From the NCBI RefSeq assembly GCF_000145255.1, contig NC_014394.1, forward strand, positions 2,604,001-2,668,000: 64,000 bases of DNA. Direction: 5' to 3'. The translations under genes and the position numbers were made by a program. This document shows, piece after piece, positions 8,501 through 18,177 of this stretch (the first letter of the stretch is position 1; every line of letters starts with the position of its first letter). Below the pieces are notes generated by a model. The model made no database searches and had not been told where the DNA came from. It worked only from the letters and a program-made list of their open reading frames with translations. Source of the stretch: Gallionella capsiferriformans ES-2 (GTDB lineage: Bacteria > Pseudomonadota > Gammaproteobacteria > Burkholderiales > Gallionellaceae).

Positions 8501-10057
8501 ATGATCAAATTTACCTTCGATAACCGCTTCGTCAGCGAATTACCGGGCGATCAAAGCGGCTCTCCCCACTCACGCCAGACACCTGACGTCTGCTGGGCGG
8601 CTGTCAATCCGACACCGACGGCCCAGCCTGTCCTGCTGGCTTATTCGAACGCGGCAGCCTGCCTGCTCAATCTCAGCCATGAGGATGTGCATTCGGCAGA
8701 ATTTCTGCAGGCCTTTAGCGGCAATCAGTTATTGCCGGGAATGCGCCCTTTTGCCGCCTGCTACGGCGGACACCAGTTCGGCCATTGGGCCGGACAATTG
8801 GGCGATGGACGTGCGATTTCGCTGGGTGAGGTGATCAACCTGCAAGGTGAGCGATGGGAACTCCAACTCAAGGGTGCCGGCATGACGCCGTACTCCCGTC
8901 GCGCCGACGGACGTGCCGTGCTGCGCTCTTCACTGCGCGAATTTTTGTGCAGCGAAGCCATGCACCATCTGGGCATCCCCACGACACGCGCACTGAGTCT
9001 GATCGGCACGGGCGACGATGTGATGCGGGATATGTTCTACGACGGGCACCCGAATGATGAACCCGGCGCCATCGTCTGTCGCATCGCCCCCTCCTTCATC
9101 CGCTTCGGTAATTTCGAACTGCTGGCGGCGCGCGGCGAGCACGAGTTACTCAGACGTCTGGTTGATTTCACCATCGACCGCGACTTTCAAGAGATCAGCA
9201 AAGAACCGGACGACTATTTGTCCGACTGGTTCAGTCTGGTGTGCGAGCGAACAGCCAAGCTGGTGGTGGAATGGCTCAGAGTTGGCTTCGTACATGGCGT
9301 GATGAACACCGACAATATGTCCATTCTCGGTCTGACCCTCGATTACGGCCCCTACGGCTGGATAGACAACTTCGACCCCGGCTGGACGCCCAACACCACG
9401 GACAGCGAATGGCGGCGCTATTGCCTGTCGCAGCAACCCCCCGTGGCACGCTGGAATCTCGAACGACTGGCCGATGCGCTCTCGACCATCAAAGGCGCAC
9501 GTTCACTGCGCGAGCGTGGACTGAAGCATTTTGATGCCACCCTGCAAACGAGCATGACGAGCATGCTCGCCGGAAAATTCGGCTGGCTTGTCTGGTGCGA
9601 TACCGATGCCGAACTGGTTGAAACTATTTTTGACCTGATGCAAACGGCCCAAGTTGATATGACCCAATTTTTCCGCGCACTGGCGAACATTGAACAGGAA
9701 GCGCCCGATCTTGCCGTGTTACGCAGCGCGTTTTATCAGGAAGCGCTCTATCACAATCACAGCACGCTGTTTAACGACTGGCTCCAACGCTACGCTGCGC
9801 GCCTTTGCCTGCAACAGGAATCCGATGACACACGCCGCAAGCGAATGAACCTAGTCAATCCGCGTTTTATTTTGCGCAACTATCTCGCCCAGCAAGCCAT
9901 TGAGGCTGCGATGCAAAATGACATGAGCTTCCTAGAACGGCTGATGCAGGCAGGCCAGCGCCCTTATGACGAGGAGATAGATGCAGATCTTGTCGCACTA
10001 AGACCTGACTGGGCGCTCAACAAGCCCGGCTGTTCAATGCTCTCTTGCAGTTCCTGA
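8501..10057 (+). CDS. selO: Protein adenylyltransferase SelO (YdiU family)
   Basis: A 518-residue SelO/YdiU pseudokinase-fold protein that transfers AMP from ATP to Ser/Thr/Tyr residues of target proteins. Characteristic segments are GGHQFGHWAGQLGDGRAI, the loop RRADGRAVLRSSLREFLCSE and the metal-binding region GVMNTDNMSILG. The C-terminus is LSCSS: the Cys-Ser-Ser end corresponds to the place where eukaryotic SelO carries selenocysteine. It is divergent from ssb across a 246-bp gap and convergent with the acetylation gene, with only 6 bp between stop codons. A role in redox stress is known for the family. Confidence 0.95.
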   Translation: MIKFTFDNRFVSELPGDQSGSPHSRQTPDVCWAAVNPTPTAQPVLLAYSNAAACLLNLSHEDVHSAEFLQAFSGNQLLPGMRPFAACYGGHQFGHWAGQLGDGRAISLGEVINLQGERWELQLKGAGMTPYSRRADGRAVLRSSLREFLCSEAMHHLGIPTTRALSLIGTGDDVMRDMFYDGHPNDEPGAIVCRIAPSFIRFGNFELLAARGEHELLRRLVDFTIDRDFQEISKEPDDYLSDWFSLVCERTAKLVVEWLRVGFVHGVMNTDNMSILGLTLDYGPYGWIDNFDPGWTPNTTDSEWRRYCLSQQPPVARWNLERLADALSTIKGARSLRERGLKHFDATLQTSMTSMLAGKFGWLVWCDTDAELVETIFDLMQTAQVDMTQFFRALANIEQEAPDLAVLRSAFYQEALYHNHSTLFNDWLQRYAARLCLQQESDDTRRKRMNLVNPRFILRNYLAQQAIEAAMQNDMSFLERLMQAGQRPYDEEIDADLVALRPDWALNKPGCSMLSCSS

Positions 10058-10063
10058 ACGCCA

Positions 10064-11182
10064 CTACAAACGGGCTTTGAGCAGACTCGCCAGCCACAGA
10101 CGCTCGGCTTCCTTGACGGGCATCTCGATGACGCGCTCCGGCACTTCCCAGACCACCACGCGGGGTGCGAAGGAACGGAAGGTCACGCCGCCAAAATAGG
10201 CGATCGCAGCACCGGCAAAGTCACCGCCATCTTTGGCCTCATTGGCCACCGACTCTCCCAGATGGCGCTCTAAAAACGGCACGAAGTTGCTGTTTCTGGA
10301 ATAAGACGTACCGATCAGCGTTGTCGTAGGGGCTGAGGCCTCGCCGAACAAGTCATCGCTCCCTTGTGCCAGCGGCGGCAGCACGGTGACCTGCGCCAAC
10401 TCGACACGAGGCCGCAAGAAGGCCGGTAGCCCGTCGATGCCTGCCAGATGCACCAAATCCCCGGGCCTTGCCGTCAGTGCCGTGTTGAGCACCACCGCCT
10501 CGCCACCCGCATCTCCCGCCCAATGGCGCGCGCGCAAGGCGGATGCAACCACCCGCGCCGACCTGTTGGCCCCCGCTTCATTCCAGTGCGTATCGGTGTG
10601 GTAATAGCGCTCGCCTTCCTGCTCGGCCAGCGCTTGAGTCAGGTCCAGCGCTGCAACACCCTGTTCTTCCAAAGCCGATTGCCAATTCGCAACGCGGGCA
10701 GCAAAGCGCTCAGACCGCTTCAATCCGCACAGATGCGCGCTCTCGATGCGTGTTTTATCGGGCACAATCACCATCAGCAATTTGATGCCGCGCTCGGCCA
10801 GCCGGCTATTGAGTTTTGCCGCCAGTGTTGTCCTGAATTGGGCAGCATTTTCGCTGTCGGGATGCGGCTGGAGTTCGTCGGTCAAAAACAGCCAGTCGGC
10901 ACACCCGGGGCGCACACTAGGCCCCAAATCGCCGGTCAGATTCCACAGCATGCCGCGCTCAATCTGGCTAAAAGTTGGCCCCAACACGAAGTGCTGATTC
11001 AATAATTTAGTGAAGCGTTTGGTCGACTCCCCCGAGAGGATTTTATCCGCATCTTTGAGCGCGGCCCACTCCGTTTGGGGGACCGCCTTTAAGGAGATGA
11101 CCGATACGACCAGTCCTGCAATCAGCAGGCAGACAAAAGCGGCTGCGGGCAGGATAGTCAGATATTTTCGATTAATCAGCAT
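10064..11182 (-). CDS. AlgJ/WssI-like O-acetyltransferase (cellulose acetylation)
   Basis: A 372-residue protein with one N-terminal membrane anchor (about residues 8-30) and an SGNH-hydrolase-like periplasmic domain of the AlgJ/AlgX type. The signature YYHTDTHWNEAGA near residue 190 supplies the Asp-x-His pair, and GTSYSRNSNF near 290 fits the nucleophile region. It is the last gene of the leftward cellulose operon, 10 bp after the MBOAT gene. In Pseudomonas the equivalent WssI helps transfer acetyl groups to cellulose in the periplasm. AlgJ of alginate synthesis is the alternative label, but no alginate genes are present here. Confidence 0.82.
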   Translation of the reverse strand: MLINRKYLTILPAAAFVCLLIAGLVVSVISLKAVPQTEWAALKDADKILSGESTKRFTKLLNQHFVLGPTFSQIERGMLWNLTGDLGPSVRPGCADWLFLTDELQPHPDSENAAQFRTTLAAKLNSRLAERGIKLLMVIVPDKTRIESAHLCGLKRSERFAARVANWQSALEEQGVAALDLTQALAEQEGERYYHTDTHWNEAGANRSARVVASALRARHWAGDAGGEAVVLNTALTARPGDLVHLAGIDGLPAFLRPRVELAQVTVLPPLAQGSDDLFGEASAPTTTLIGTSYSRNSNFVPFLERHLGESVANEAKDGGDFAGAAIAYFGGVTFRSFAPRVVVWEVPERVIEMPVKEAERLWLASLLKARL

Positions 11183-11192
11183 GATGTCATCC

Positions 11193-12599
11193 TCAGAACT
11201 GAAAATACAAAAAGGGTGGCGACTGCTGTCCGGTCAGCACGATCAGCGCATAGGCGAAGGCCAGTGCCGGCCAGATTGAACGCCACAGGCTATGACTGAA
11301 TATCCCCCATCCGCGCCCGGCATATCGCGTGGCAGGATAAACGATACAAACCATGCCGATCACAAACGAGGCGTAAATGGAAGGCCGCAAGGCAAGCGAG
11401 ACCGCATCGCCCATCGCAACGCCGTGCAAACCGAATTGCCCCGCCCACATGTGCAGCGCAGATGAAAAATCTGCTGCGCGAAACACCGTCCAGGCCAGCA
11501 TCACGACCCACAACGTTAACAGGCGCGAGAAGAAATCGGGCATGGCATAACCGCGTGCGTTGTAGACGCGTGCCGTACAAAGCGCAACACCATGAATGAT
11601 GCCCCAGATCAGGTAGTTCCAACTCTCCCCGCCATGCCACAGACCGCCGATCGACATGGTCAGCAACAGATTGATATAGGTACGCCGCTCCCCGCCGCGA
11701 TTGCCGCCCAGCAACGAGATATACAGATAATCGCGCAGCCACGACGACAGTGTCATGTGCCAACGACGCCAAAAGTCCTGAATCGACACCGATAGATACG
11801 GGTTATTGAAGTTAGGCTCGAATTTGAACCCCAGCATCAGACCAAGACCGATGGCCATCAGACTGTAACCGGCAAAATCGAAGTACAGCTGTATCGTGTA
11901 GGCACCGCAGCCTATCCAGGCGTCAATCAAGGTCGGAGCCGACTGTTTAAAGACGAGGTCAACCAAGGGCGAGAGCGGATCAGCGATCAGCACTTTCATC
12001 GCAAAACCGATCATGAAACGGCGCACGCCGAGTGAGAATTCCTCGGCAGAAAAGAAGCGCTCCCGCAATTCCTTTTCGATGACTTTATAGCGGACGATAG
12101 GCCCTGCAATCAAATGCGGAAACATCGCAATATAGGAGGCGAAGAAGCTGAAACGGTACTGCGCCTGAACCACTTTGCGGCGCACGTCAACCAGATAAGA
12201 CGTCGCATGCAGCACGGTAAAGGATAACGCAATCGGCAGAAACACCGTCTCCCAGATGATCAGCGGACGATCGGCTCCGCCAAAGAGATCATTGAGGGAG
12301 CGCACAACCACATTGGCGTATTTGTACCAGGCAAGGCTAGCGAGATTAACGATAATGGCACCCGCCATGATGCGAGTCTTGAACGTTTCCGAACCCGATT
12401 TATCGATCAGGATCGCAGCAAGCCAAGTGATCCATGTCAAAAATATAATCAGAATCAGAAATTTAGGCGTCCACCAGGCGTAAAAAAGCCAGCTGCCGAA
12501 CAACATCGTGTGGTTGCGGTAGCGGGGCGGGGTGAGAAAATAAAACGCGAAAAAAACCGGCAAAAACAGCGTCAAAAATTCCAGGGACGCAAATACCAT
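11193..12599 (-). CDS. AlgI/WssH-like MBOAT O-acyltransferase
   Basis: A 468-residue polytopic membrane protein of the MBOAT family, about 10-12 hydrophobic segments. Conserved features are FPHLIAGPIVRY, SIQDFWRRWHMTLSSWLRDY and the active-site-type histidine in GGLWHGGESWNYLIWG. It moves acetyl groups across the inner membrane for exopolysaccharide O-acetylation. Its position between algF- and algJ-like genes, downstream of bcs genes, points to acetylated cellulose as in the wss operon rather than alginate. Confidence 0.88.
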   Translation of the reverse strand: MVFASLEFLTLFLPVFFAFYFLTPPRYRNHTMLFGSWLFYAWWTPKFLILIIFLTWITWLAAILIDKSGSETFKTRIMAGAIIVNLASLAWYKYANVVVRSLNDLFGGADRPLIIWETVFLPIALSFTVLHATSYLVDVRRKVVQAQYRFSFFASYIAMFPHLIAGPIVRYKVIEKELRERFFSAEEFSLGVRRFMIGFAMKVLIADPLSPLVDLVFKQSAPTLIDAWIGCGAYTIQLYFDFAGYSLMAIGLGLMLGFKFEPNFNNPYLSVSIQDFWRRWHMTLSSWLRDYLYISLLGGNRGGERRTYINLLLTMSIGGLWHGGESWNYLIWGIIHGVALCTARVYNARGYAMPDFFSRLLTLWVVMLAWTVFRAADFSSALHMWAGQFGLHGVAMGDAVSLALRPSIYASFVIGMVCIVYPATRYAGRGWGIFSHSLWRSIWPALAFAYALIVLTGQQSPPFLYFQF

Positions 12600-12638
12600 A
12601 GCTTAGAATCTCCGTGTGCCGATTTAACAGACCATCAC

Positions 12639-13310
12639 TTATTTTTTGTCGTCGTTGATCACAAATGCCTGCCTGACGTTGTTCGCCGTCAACAGGAAAA
12701 GGCTGTAGCGCGACCCCGACTCCAGCCCGGACAGATCAACCGGCGTTGCGCTGCCGCTACAGTTAATCGCCCCTGACTGCTTGTCGCTGCCCGTCATCTG
12801 GCGCTGCATGGACAAGGGTTTAACTTCATAGGTGGCGGTAGCATTTTTTTCAGCAACGATCATATTCGCGCTGCTGCATTTAGCATCAAGATTGAGCAAG
12901 GCAAGCGAGACACGCGTGCCGCTAAATTCGCTGGGCGTTTCTCTGAGCAAGGAAGTCTTGATTTGTTTAGCACCCGAAGGCAGTACGGCGACCGTGATAA
13001 ATTCCCACGGCTTACCGACTACGTCTACCGCCACACGACCCGCTTTGCCCTGAATATTTGCCGTGAGCTTTGCGCCTGACTTAATCTTAAAAAAACGCGT
13101 GACACGCGCATCAGGCTTCGTACCCAGTACCTTTTCCTTGCCCTTGGCGGTGGCAATGGCGACATCCGCATCGGTCGCATTCACAAAGCGCACAAACGAT
13201 GACTCTTCAGAAGGACCGGTTTCATACAGCTGCGGTTCCGCGAGTGCAACTCCGGACAATAGTGTAAAAACCGCCAGAGCACTCAATAAACACGTCACAT
13301 TTTTTTTCAT
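12639..13310 (-). CDS. AlgF/WssG-like periplasmic acetylation factor
   Basis: A 223-residue secreted protein with a clear signal peptide (LLSALAVFTLLSGVALA, cleavage near residue 25). The mature start LYETGPSEESSFVRFVNATD resembles AlgF, which begins with a similar LY-GP-SFVR motif. The rest is two beta-rich domains. AlgF/WssG proteins are needed for polymer O-acetylation together with the I and J proteins. It lies 39 bp upstream of the MBOAT gene in the same operon. Assignment rests on the N-terminal motif and context. Confidence 0.75.
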   Translation of the reverse strand: MKKNVTCLLSALAVFTLLSGVALAEPQLYETGPSEESSFVRFVNATDADVAIATAKGKEKVLGTKPDARVTRFFKIKSGAKLTANIQGKAGRVAVDVVGKPWEFITVAVLPSGAKQIKTSLLRETPSEFSGTRVSLALLNLDAKCSSANMIVAEKNATATYEVKPLSMQRQMTGSDKQSGAINCSGSATPVDLSGLESGSRYSLFLLTANNVRQAFVINDDKK

Positions 13311-13567
13311 AGCAACCTCAATATTTAATTTTGTATATTATATGCAGCGTAAATAATCTGACGGGCAATCGCTCGGCACAGATCCTAGCCAAAAACGACG
13401 CTGGCTTTGATGCCTGCCGCGCGGTGCTCAGGTGGTCGCATGGCGATATCCGGTGAGCCTGCTAGCAGTAAACTCATCTATATTCCTCTGGTTCAACTAC
13501 CGCCCCAAGTTTAAGTGCAGTCCGGGTGACTGTCCAGCCTGTCACCTTACTCCAACCATACGCATCG
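13311..13567 (-). other. Residual sequence of a deleted/frameshifted bcsC 3' portion
   Basis: No intact gene here. On the minus strand a different frame from the bcsC open frame reads LEKYIDKYAKTPAIAMRM just after the abrupt basic end of the bcsC ORF, which looks like natural protein. A short frame further on ends AGIKASVVFG. I read this as scraps of bcsC left after frameshift and a large deletion; the beta-barrel domain is absent. Confidence 0.45.
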
Positions 13568-14707
13568 CTATCGCCGGCGTTTTCGCGTACTTGTCGATGT
13601 ACTTTTCCAAAGCGGCGGTGGTTCTGCCGTCTGCGCCGGACTGACATTAATCGCCAACTCAACGGCGACCTGACGCAGCAATAATTCCGCATCGGCATGT
13701 TTTCCCTGTCTTATCAGGGCATCTGCGCGGTCAAGTTGCAGATGTGCCCACGACGTCTTTTGCAATCTGGCCATTTCCGGCGTCCGAGAAACGGGTGATA
13801 TCCGCTCCAGGGTATGCATAGTCTCCATCCACAAATGCTGCTCAGCATACAACTGTGCGCTGGCAAGCAAGGCGGCAGGAGAATCAGGTGCACTCAGCAA
13901 TACACTGTCGATCTGTACCCGTGCACGGGAAAACTCACCCGCCCCCTGATACAGCTGCGCCAGATCCAGACGGGACTTTAGGCTATTGGGATTTTTGAGC
14001 AGACTATCTTCCAGCGCTGAGCGGGCCTGATTATCTGCACTGACGGGATTGACAGGCTCACGCACTCGCACCCCGTTCGAAGCCGGTGCTGACGTGGCCA
14101 ATTTTTGCCTTATCTGCGCTGCCAGATCGCTGCGGCCGCGCGACTCCCAGTACTGCGCACTGTCAGTTTGTTCCTGACGCGTAGGCTTAGCGAGCGGCAC
14201 ACTGACCGCTTCAGGTGAATTCGCCGCGAAAGTGACTACTCTTGCCTGTATGGGTGGCGGAGGGGCTGCCGGTAACACCTTAGGCTCGCCGCGAGCCTTC
14301 TGCGCCAGATCACTGCGTCCGCGCGACTCCCAGTATTGCGCTTTATCGACTGACTTTACGGTGTCAGGTTGCGCTTGCACCCCCAACTGCGACTGACTCA
14401 ATGGCGTGACTAAAACGACAGGCGGCCTTGACTCAGCAACAGGGGGAGCCGCGACAACCACAGGAGACGCCGCTTTAACCACCACAACAGATCCGACACT
14501 CACAGCGGCAACCCGCCTGATGCGACTGCGTTCCTTCTCTGCCAGATCAGCACGTCCATGACTGTCCCAATATTTTGCGCGCGCCTGCAACTCAATATCT
14601 GACGGTGTTTCGTTGATCTGCAACGCCCCCCCCTCCTCTGCCTGAACAGGAGACAGGGACACTGAGGATATGAATAAGGCGACTCCGATTATTTTATAGC
14701 TGAACAT
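13568..14707 (-). pseudogene. bcsC: Truncated cellulose synthase subunit BcsC (TPR part only)
   Basis: About 379 residues from the ATG at 14705-14707, with a signal peptide ending near PVQA. Three copies of a Y-W-x-S-x-G-R-x-D-L-A motif (AKYWDSHGRADLAEKER, AQYWESRGRSDLAQKAR, AQYWESRGRSDLAAQIR) are separated by Pro/Ala/Val linkers, followed by two or three TPR-like helices to about residue 365. The frame then ends in a non-natural basic tail (STSTSTRKRRR). Full BcsC proteins have over 1000 residues and end in an outer-membrane barrel that exports cellulose; that part is missing. Position after bcsZ fits bcsC. Start overlaps bcsZ by 19 bp. It is either a pseudogene or a TPR-only periplasmic protein with the porin encoded elsewhere. 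Confidence 0.72.
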
Positions 14708-15843
14708 GATGGCTTCCACTGTACAACGAGTTGACCCTGCGAGGAAAATGCGAACCGGCGCGCCATCCAGCCTTGACCAAACAGAGCTAGTACCTGATCA
14801 TAATAACGAATGTCCTCACCGATTAATAAATCATTCTCTGTCTTTGAGATCAGCCTGTCATTCTGTAATTGCACCGCAACACTATTTTTCATCGTCTTAA
14901 AATAGGGTAGCAAGGCGGCAGAAAAGCTGGGGGGACTCATTCCCGACACGTCCCCGGTTTGCGTATCCACCTTCAATGGCGGCGTTATCTGATATTTCGG
15001 TATCAGTTTGTTCATACCGTAAATCAGTTTTTTCATCCCTCCAAACGCAGGATCCTGCCTGGACAACATTCCCCACCACAAGTAGATGCGTATCGCATCA
15101 TGCGTGCCAATTGCGCCCCGCAGAGGATCGATCAGGTAGCCGCGACCGGGAACATAAGCCGCCCAATCAGGCGCATAGCCCATGGCTGTGATACGGTTAA
15201 GCATGGCTAGATTGTTGTCGATGATTTGCACCCAAGGTCCCTCAGGCTCGACAACAGAAAAAGCGCGAAATAATTGTATCGGGATGTAACTCGGGTTCAG
15301 ACGCGAACCGCCTGCATCAAGAGAAAATCCATTCGCGGCGGGCAATAACACATTGCCTGCACCAGGCAGATTACGCACCAGTTGAATGCGAATATTGGCG
15401 AGCATCAAGCGACCCAGCGCCGTATAGCGTGGTTCATGCCATAAACGCCCCGCTTCTAGCAAGGTATAAGCAAACCAAGTGTCCGCATCGGAGGCGGAGT
15501 TTTGATCCACCACCCCCCATGTGCCATCGGCTCTTTTCCCCCATTGCCAGGCAGGCAGATGTGCGCTTAAGTCTCCGCCTGCCAGATTATCGCGCGACCA
15601 CAGCAGGATCTTTTCAAAACGAGGCCGGTCATCGGCGATCAGTGCAAAAAACAAGCCATACGCCTGGCCTTCAGAAGTACTGTAACGCTGCTCACTTTCA
15701 TCAGCGAGAACTCGCCCGTCAGCCTGTATAAACTGGCTGCCGAATGCCTGCCATGCCGGCCAACAAGTCTGCGCATCCGCTGACAAGGCCACCATCAGCC
15801 ATGCCAGTACGCCGATCACTATCTTAGCGATAGTGGCTGACAT
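14689..15843 (-). CDS. bcsZ: Periplasmic endo-1,4-beta-glucanase BcsZ (GH8)
   Basis: A 384-residue secreted glycoside hydrolase family 8 enzyme with a signal peptide (VLAWLMVALSADA). Motifs are CWPAWQAFGSQFIQ, the catalytic acid Glu in RYSTSEGQAYGLFFAL (about residue 56), NSASDADTWFAYTLLE and RIYLWWGML. BcsZ trims or edits nascent cellulose during export and is a standard member of bcs operons. It lies 3 bp after bcsB and overlaps bcsC. Length is close to the 368 residues usual for the family. Nothing unusual. Confidence 0.95.
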   Translation of the reverse strand: MSATIAKIVIGVLAWLMVALSADAQTCWPAWQAFGSQFIQADGRVLADESEQRYSTSEGQAYGLFFALIADDRPRFEKILLWSRDNLAGGDLSAHLPAWQWGKRADGTWGVVDQNSASDADTWFAYTLLEAGRLWHEPRYTALGRLMLANIRIQLVRNLPGAGNVLLPAANGFSLDAGGSRLNPSYIPIQLFRAFSVVEPEGPWVQIIDNNLAMLNRITAMGYAPDWAAYVPGRGYLIDPLRGAIGTHDAIRIYLWWGMLSRQDPAFGGMKKLIYGMNKLIPKYQITPPLKVDTQTGDVSGMSPPSFSAALLPYFKTMKNSVAVQLQNDRLISKTENDLLIGEDIRYYDQVLALFGQGWMARRFAFSSQGQLVVQWKPSCSAIK

Positions 15844-15846
15844 GGA

Positions 15847-18177
15847 TTATTTCCGTAACCGCTGATCAGCTAGTTTGCGCAAATAACGGAACGCGACGAC
15901 CGCCACTAGCAATGCTGCGAAGCCGATAAAGATCATCAGGAACAGCGGCTGTCTGGATAAAAACCAGTGCAACGCTGTCCACCACGGTAAACTTCCCGTG
16001 TAGTAGCTAGGCCCCATCTGAAAGCCCTCGATGCGCTGGCCGCTTTGCATCACCAGATCGCCCGTGAAATTCGCAAGCTTCTTAGGGTTCGCCATCGACG
16101 CCGTAATATTAGCAATTTGCTCCGGGTTATCGCCGGTCACCACCACAACGCTGCGACCGTTTTTCAGCGGCGACTCGAAGCCGACCAGCGCGCCTAAGCC
16201 ACCATCTCCTTTAGTAATCAGATCACCCGCACGATGCATCGCATCGTCCAGATCGACATTTCTCCAGCGCGATATCAGACGTTCAAAGGGCCCTGGCAAT
16301 TTAAGATTATGTGTCCCCTTATCCAGCAGCGGATGCATTTTGCTGGCCCAGCGCTCAAGCAGCGGTTGATTACCCGCCGTACCGATCAAAATCAGATCCA
16401 TATTTGCATACGCATCGACGCTAGCGGCCGTAATAATGGCATGCCGGATGGCTGGATATCCGGTCACGCGCCCCATGCGCCCCATCAGCATCAGATAAGT
16501 TTCCATCTCGGCACCGCCCGCATTATCAGGCATCACGACGGCCGTTTCTGACAAATCTGCCATCCGGGTGTACGGGAATCCGTCATTGACAAAGAAGGCC
16601 AGATTGGGCAATGCAGCATAATGCGGGAATGAAGAGAAATCGATACTCGAATCCTGATCGATGACGCCTCGCTCGTTATTTAAGAACACATCTTTGCAAT
16701 ACCCCTGCTTGGTGTAGTCAAAAAAGTAATGCAATTGCAATTGATTCTGACCAAAAATATTGTCGTGCGGGATCAACACGACTTCGCTACTAACCGCCTG
16801 CCCATCCTCCAGCAGTGGCAGCCTTATCTTCTTTTCAATTTTGCTAGGCACACTGGCCAGCGGCAAGGCCTTGATAAAGGCATTGTTGATATTCACGTTC
16901 AACGTTGAACGATCGGCCACCGGACGAGGGGTATAACGGTAATGCAAGTTCATCGGCACACCATCGCTGCGCCACGCAAAAATATCCGGCGGCACATTGA
17001 AGTTGACCCTGATCATATCAGGCGACAAGCCCTCAACTTGCAAATCTGATTGTTTTGCCAGCTCCGCAAGATGCACCGCTCTGTCAGTCGGAATCCAACC
17101 TGGAGCATCGTACGGTTTACGCAGCGGGATATCATCCATCTGCTTAACGCTGACGTAGGAGCCGGTCAGTGTTGCTGTGCCCAGCGTCAGTGCCTGCGCC
17201 GCAATATCCAGCTCCTTGGCATCGCGCCCCATCACAACTAATAATTTAGCCGTTGCGTTGAGCGGATTAGCGATCACTGCGAGGCTCGGGCCGTTAATCA
17301 CCGGAAGATTCAGTCCGGCGGGCACCGTACTGCCCGCGACTAGCATCACACCGTTGCCTTCAGGCAAGGTATTGAGCATGACAGGGAACTGCGCGCCGCG
17401 ATAATTGGACAGTGCACCGAACCACGATGCAACGACACCGGCGGCATGCAACACCTCGTTGTTAGGCTGCGACGGAAAAATAAACGGCAGCACTAATTTA
17501 CGGTTATCCAGCCGGTCAAAAAAGGGCGCAGGCAGCAAGGCCAGATCATCAGGCAACTTCAGATGCCGCACGGTAAGTTCCAGTTTGCTCAGATTACTGA
17601 CATTGGCCCACAACGTTGAGTGCATCGGATCTTCACATTCACGCGTGTAATGGGCAATCAATTCCAGCGTCAACTGATTAAAATCGATAAACATGCTCGA
17701 ATCGAGCTGCACATCGCTGGTATGTCCATTATTTCCTTCCCGCGGCAAGGCCAATGAGGACATCAGTTCATCGTTTAGTAACACTTTGAGATGCGATAAC
17801 TCAGGAATTAGCGCCGGCGACCAGGCATAGGTGAGTTTCAATTTAGCCGCCGTAATTACTTCATCGTTACGCATCGACAACTTCAAGGATCGTCTGCCAT
17901 TTACGGTGTGTAAATCAATCGGACTACCGGCCCCCAACTCTTCGAGCGTATAAGAATAGTGACTAATTTCATTCGATTTTTCTTTGGCCGGTTCTGTTGT
18001 TTCATCCGCTACGGTTACCTCAGCAGGCGCGTCATTACCCCTGGAAGTTGAGTGGTGTTTTTTTGCATAAGCCATTCCTGAGGAAGTAGCACAGACAACT
18101 GCCAGCAAGACCAGCAACGCCCGACGAATTTTAATTATCATCGAATTAACTTTCAGAAAATTGTGTGACTTTTTCAT
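15847..18177 (-). CDS. bcsB: Cellulose synthase periplasmic subunit BcsB
   Basis: About 776 residues from the ATG at 18175-18177, chosen because GGTGGG sits 6-7 bp upstream; a TTG 27 bp earlier is also open. It has a signal anchor (residues about 17-38), the repeated carbohydrate-binding and flavodoxin-like periplasmic domains typical of BcsB, and a C-terminal membrane helix (LFLMIFIGFAALLVAVVAF) that completes the BcsA channel. BcsB guides the glucan through the periplasm. The gene appears intact, although bcsA upstream is interrupted. Confidence 0.93.
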   Translation of the reverse strand: MKKSHNFLKVNSMIIKIRRALLVLLAVVCATSSGMAYAKKHHSTSRGNDAPAEVTVADETTEPAKEKSNEISHYSYTLEELGAGSPIDLHTVNGRRSLKLSMRNDEVITAAKLKLTYAWSPALIPELSHLKVLLNDELMSSLALPREGNNGHTSDVQLDSSMFIDFNQLTLELIAHYTRECEDPMHSTLWANVSNLSKLELTVRHLKLPDDLALLPAPFFDRLDNRKLVLPFIFPSQPNNEVLHAAGVVASWFGALSNYRGAQFPVMLNTLPEGNGVMLVAGSTVPAGLNLPVINGPSLAVIANPLNATAKLLVVMGRDAKELDIAAQALTLGTATLTGSYVSVKQMDDIPLRKPYDAPGWIPTDRAVHLAELAKQSDLQVEGLSPDMIRVNFNVPPDIFAWRSDGVPMNLHYRYTPRPVADRSTLNVNINNAFIKALPLASVPSKIEKKIRLPLLEDGQAVSSEVVLIPHDNIFGQNQLQLHYFFDYTKQGYCKDVFLNNERGVIDQDSSIDFSSFPHYAALPNLAFFVNDGFPYTRMADLSETAVVMPDNAGGAEMETYLMLMGRMGRVTGYPAIRHAIITAASVDAYANMDLILIGTAGNQPLLERWASKMHPLLDKGTHNLKLPGPFERLISRWRNVDLDDAMHRAGDLITKGDGGLGALVGFESPLKNGRSVVVVTGDNPEQIANITASMANPKKLANFTGDLVMQSGQRIEGFQMGPSYYTGSLPWWTALHWFLSRQPLFLMIFIGFAALLVAVVAFRYLRKLADQRLRK

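Noticed and set aside
8854-9534. Several open frames inside selO on both strands
   Set aside because: GC-rich shadow frames of a well-defined SelO coding sequence.
10064-12599. Alginate biosynthesis cluster
   Set aside because: Only the acetylation genes resemble alg genes; no algD, alg8, alg44 or algE, and the neighbours are bcs genes.
13474-13698. 74-codon frame antisense to the algF-bcsC spacer as a gene
   Set aside because: It reads through a known bcsC frame in another phase and has no coherent family features; treated as bcsC debris.
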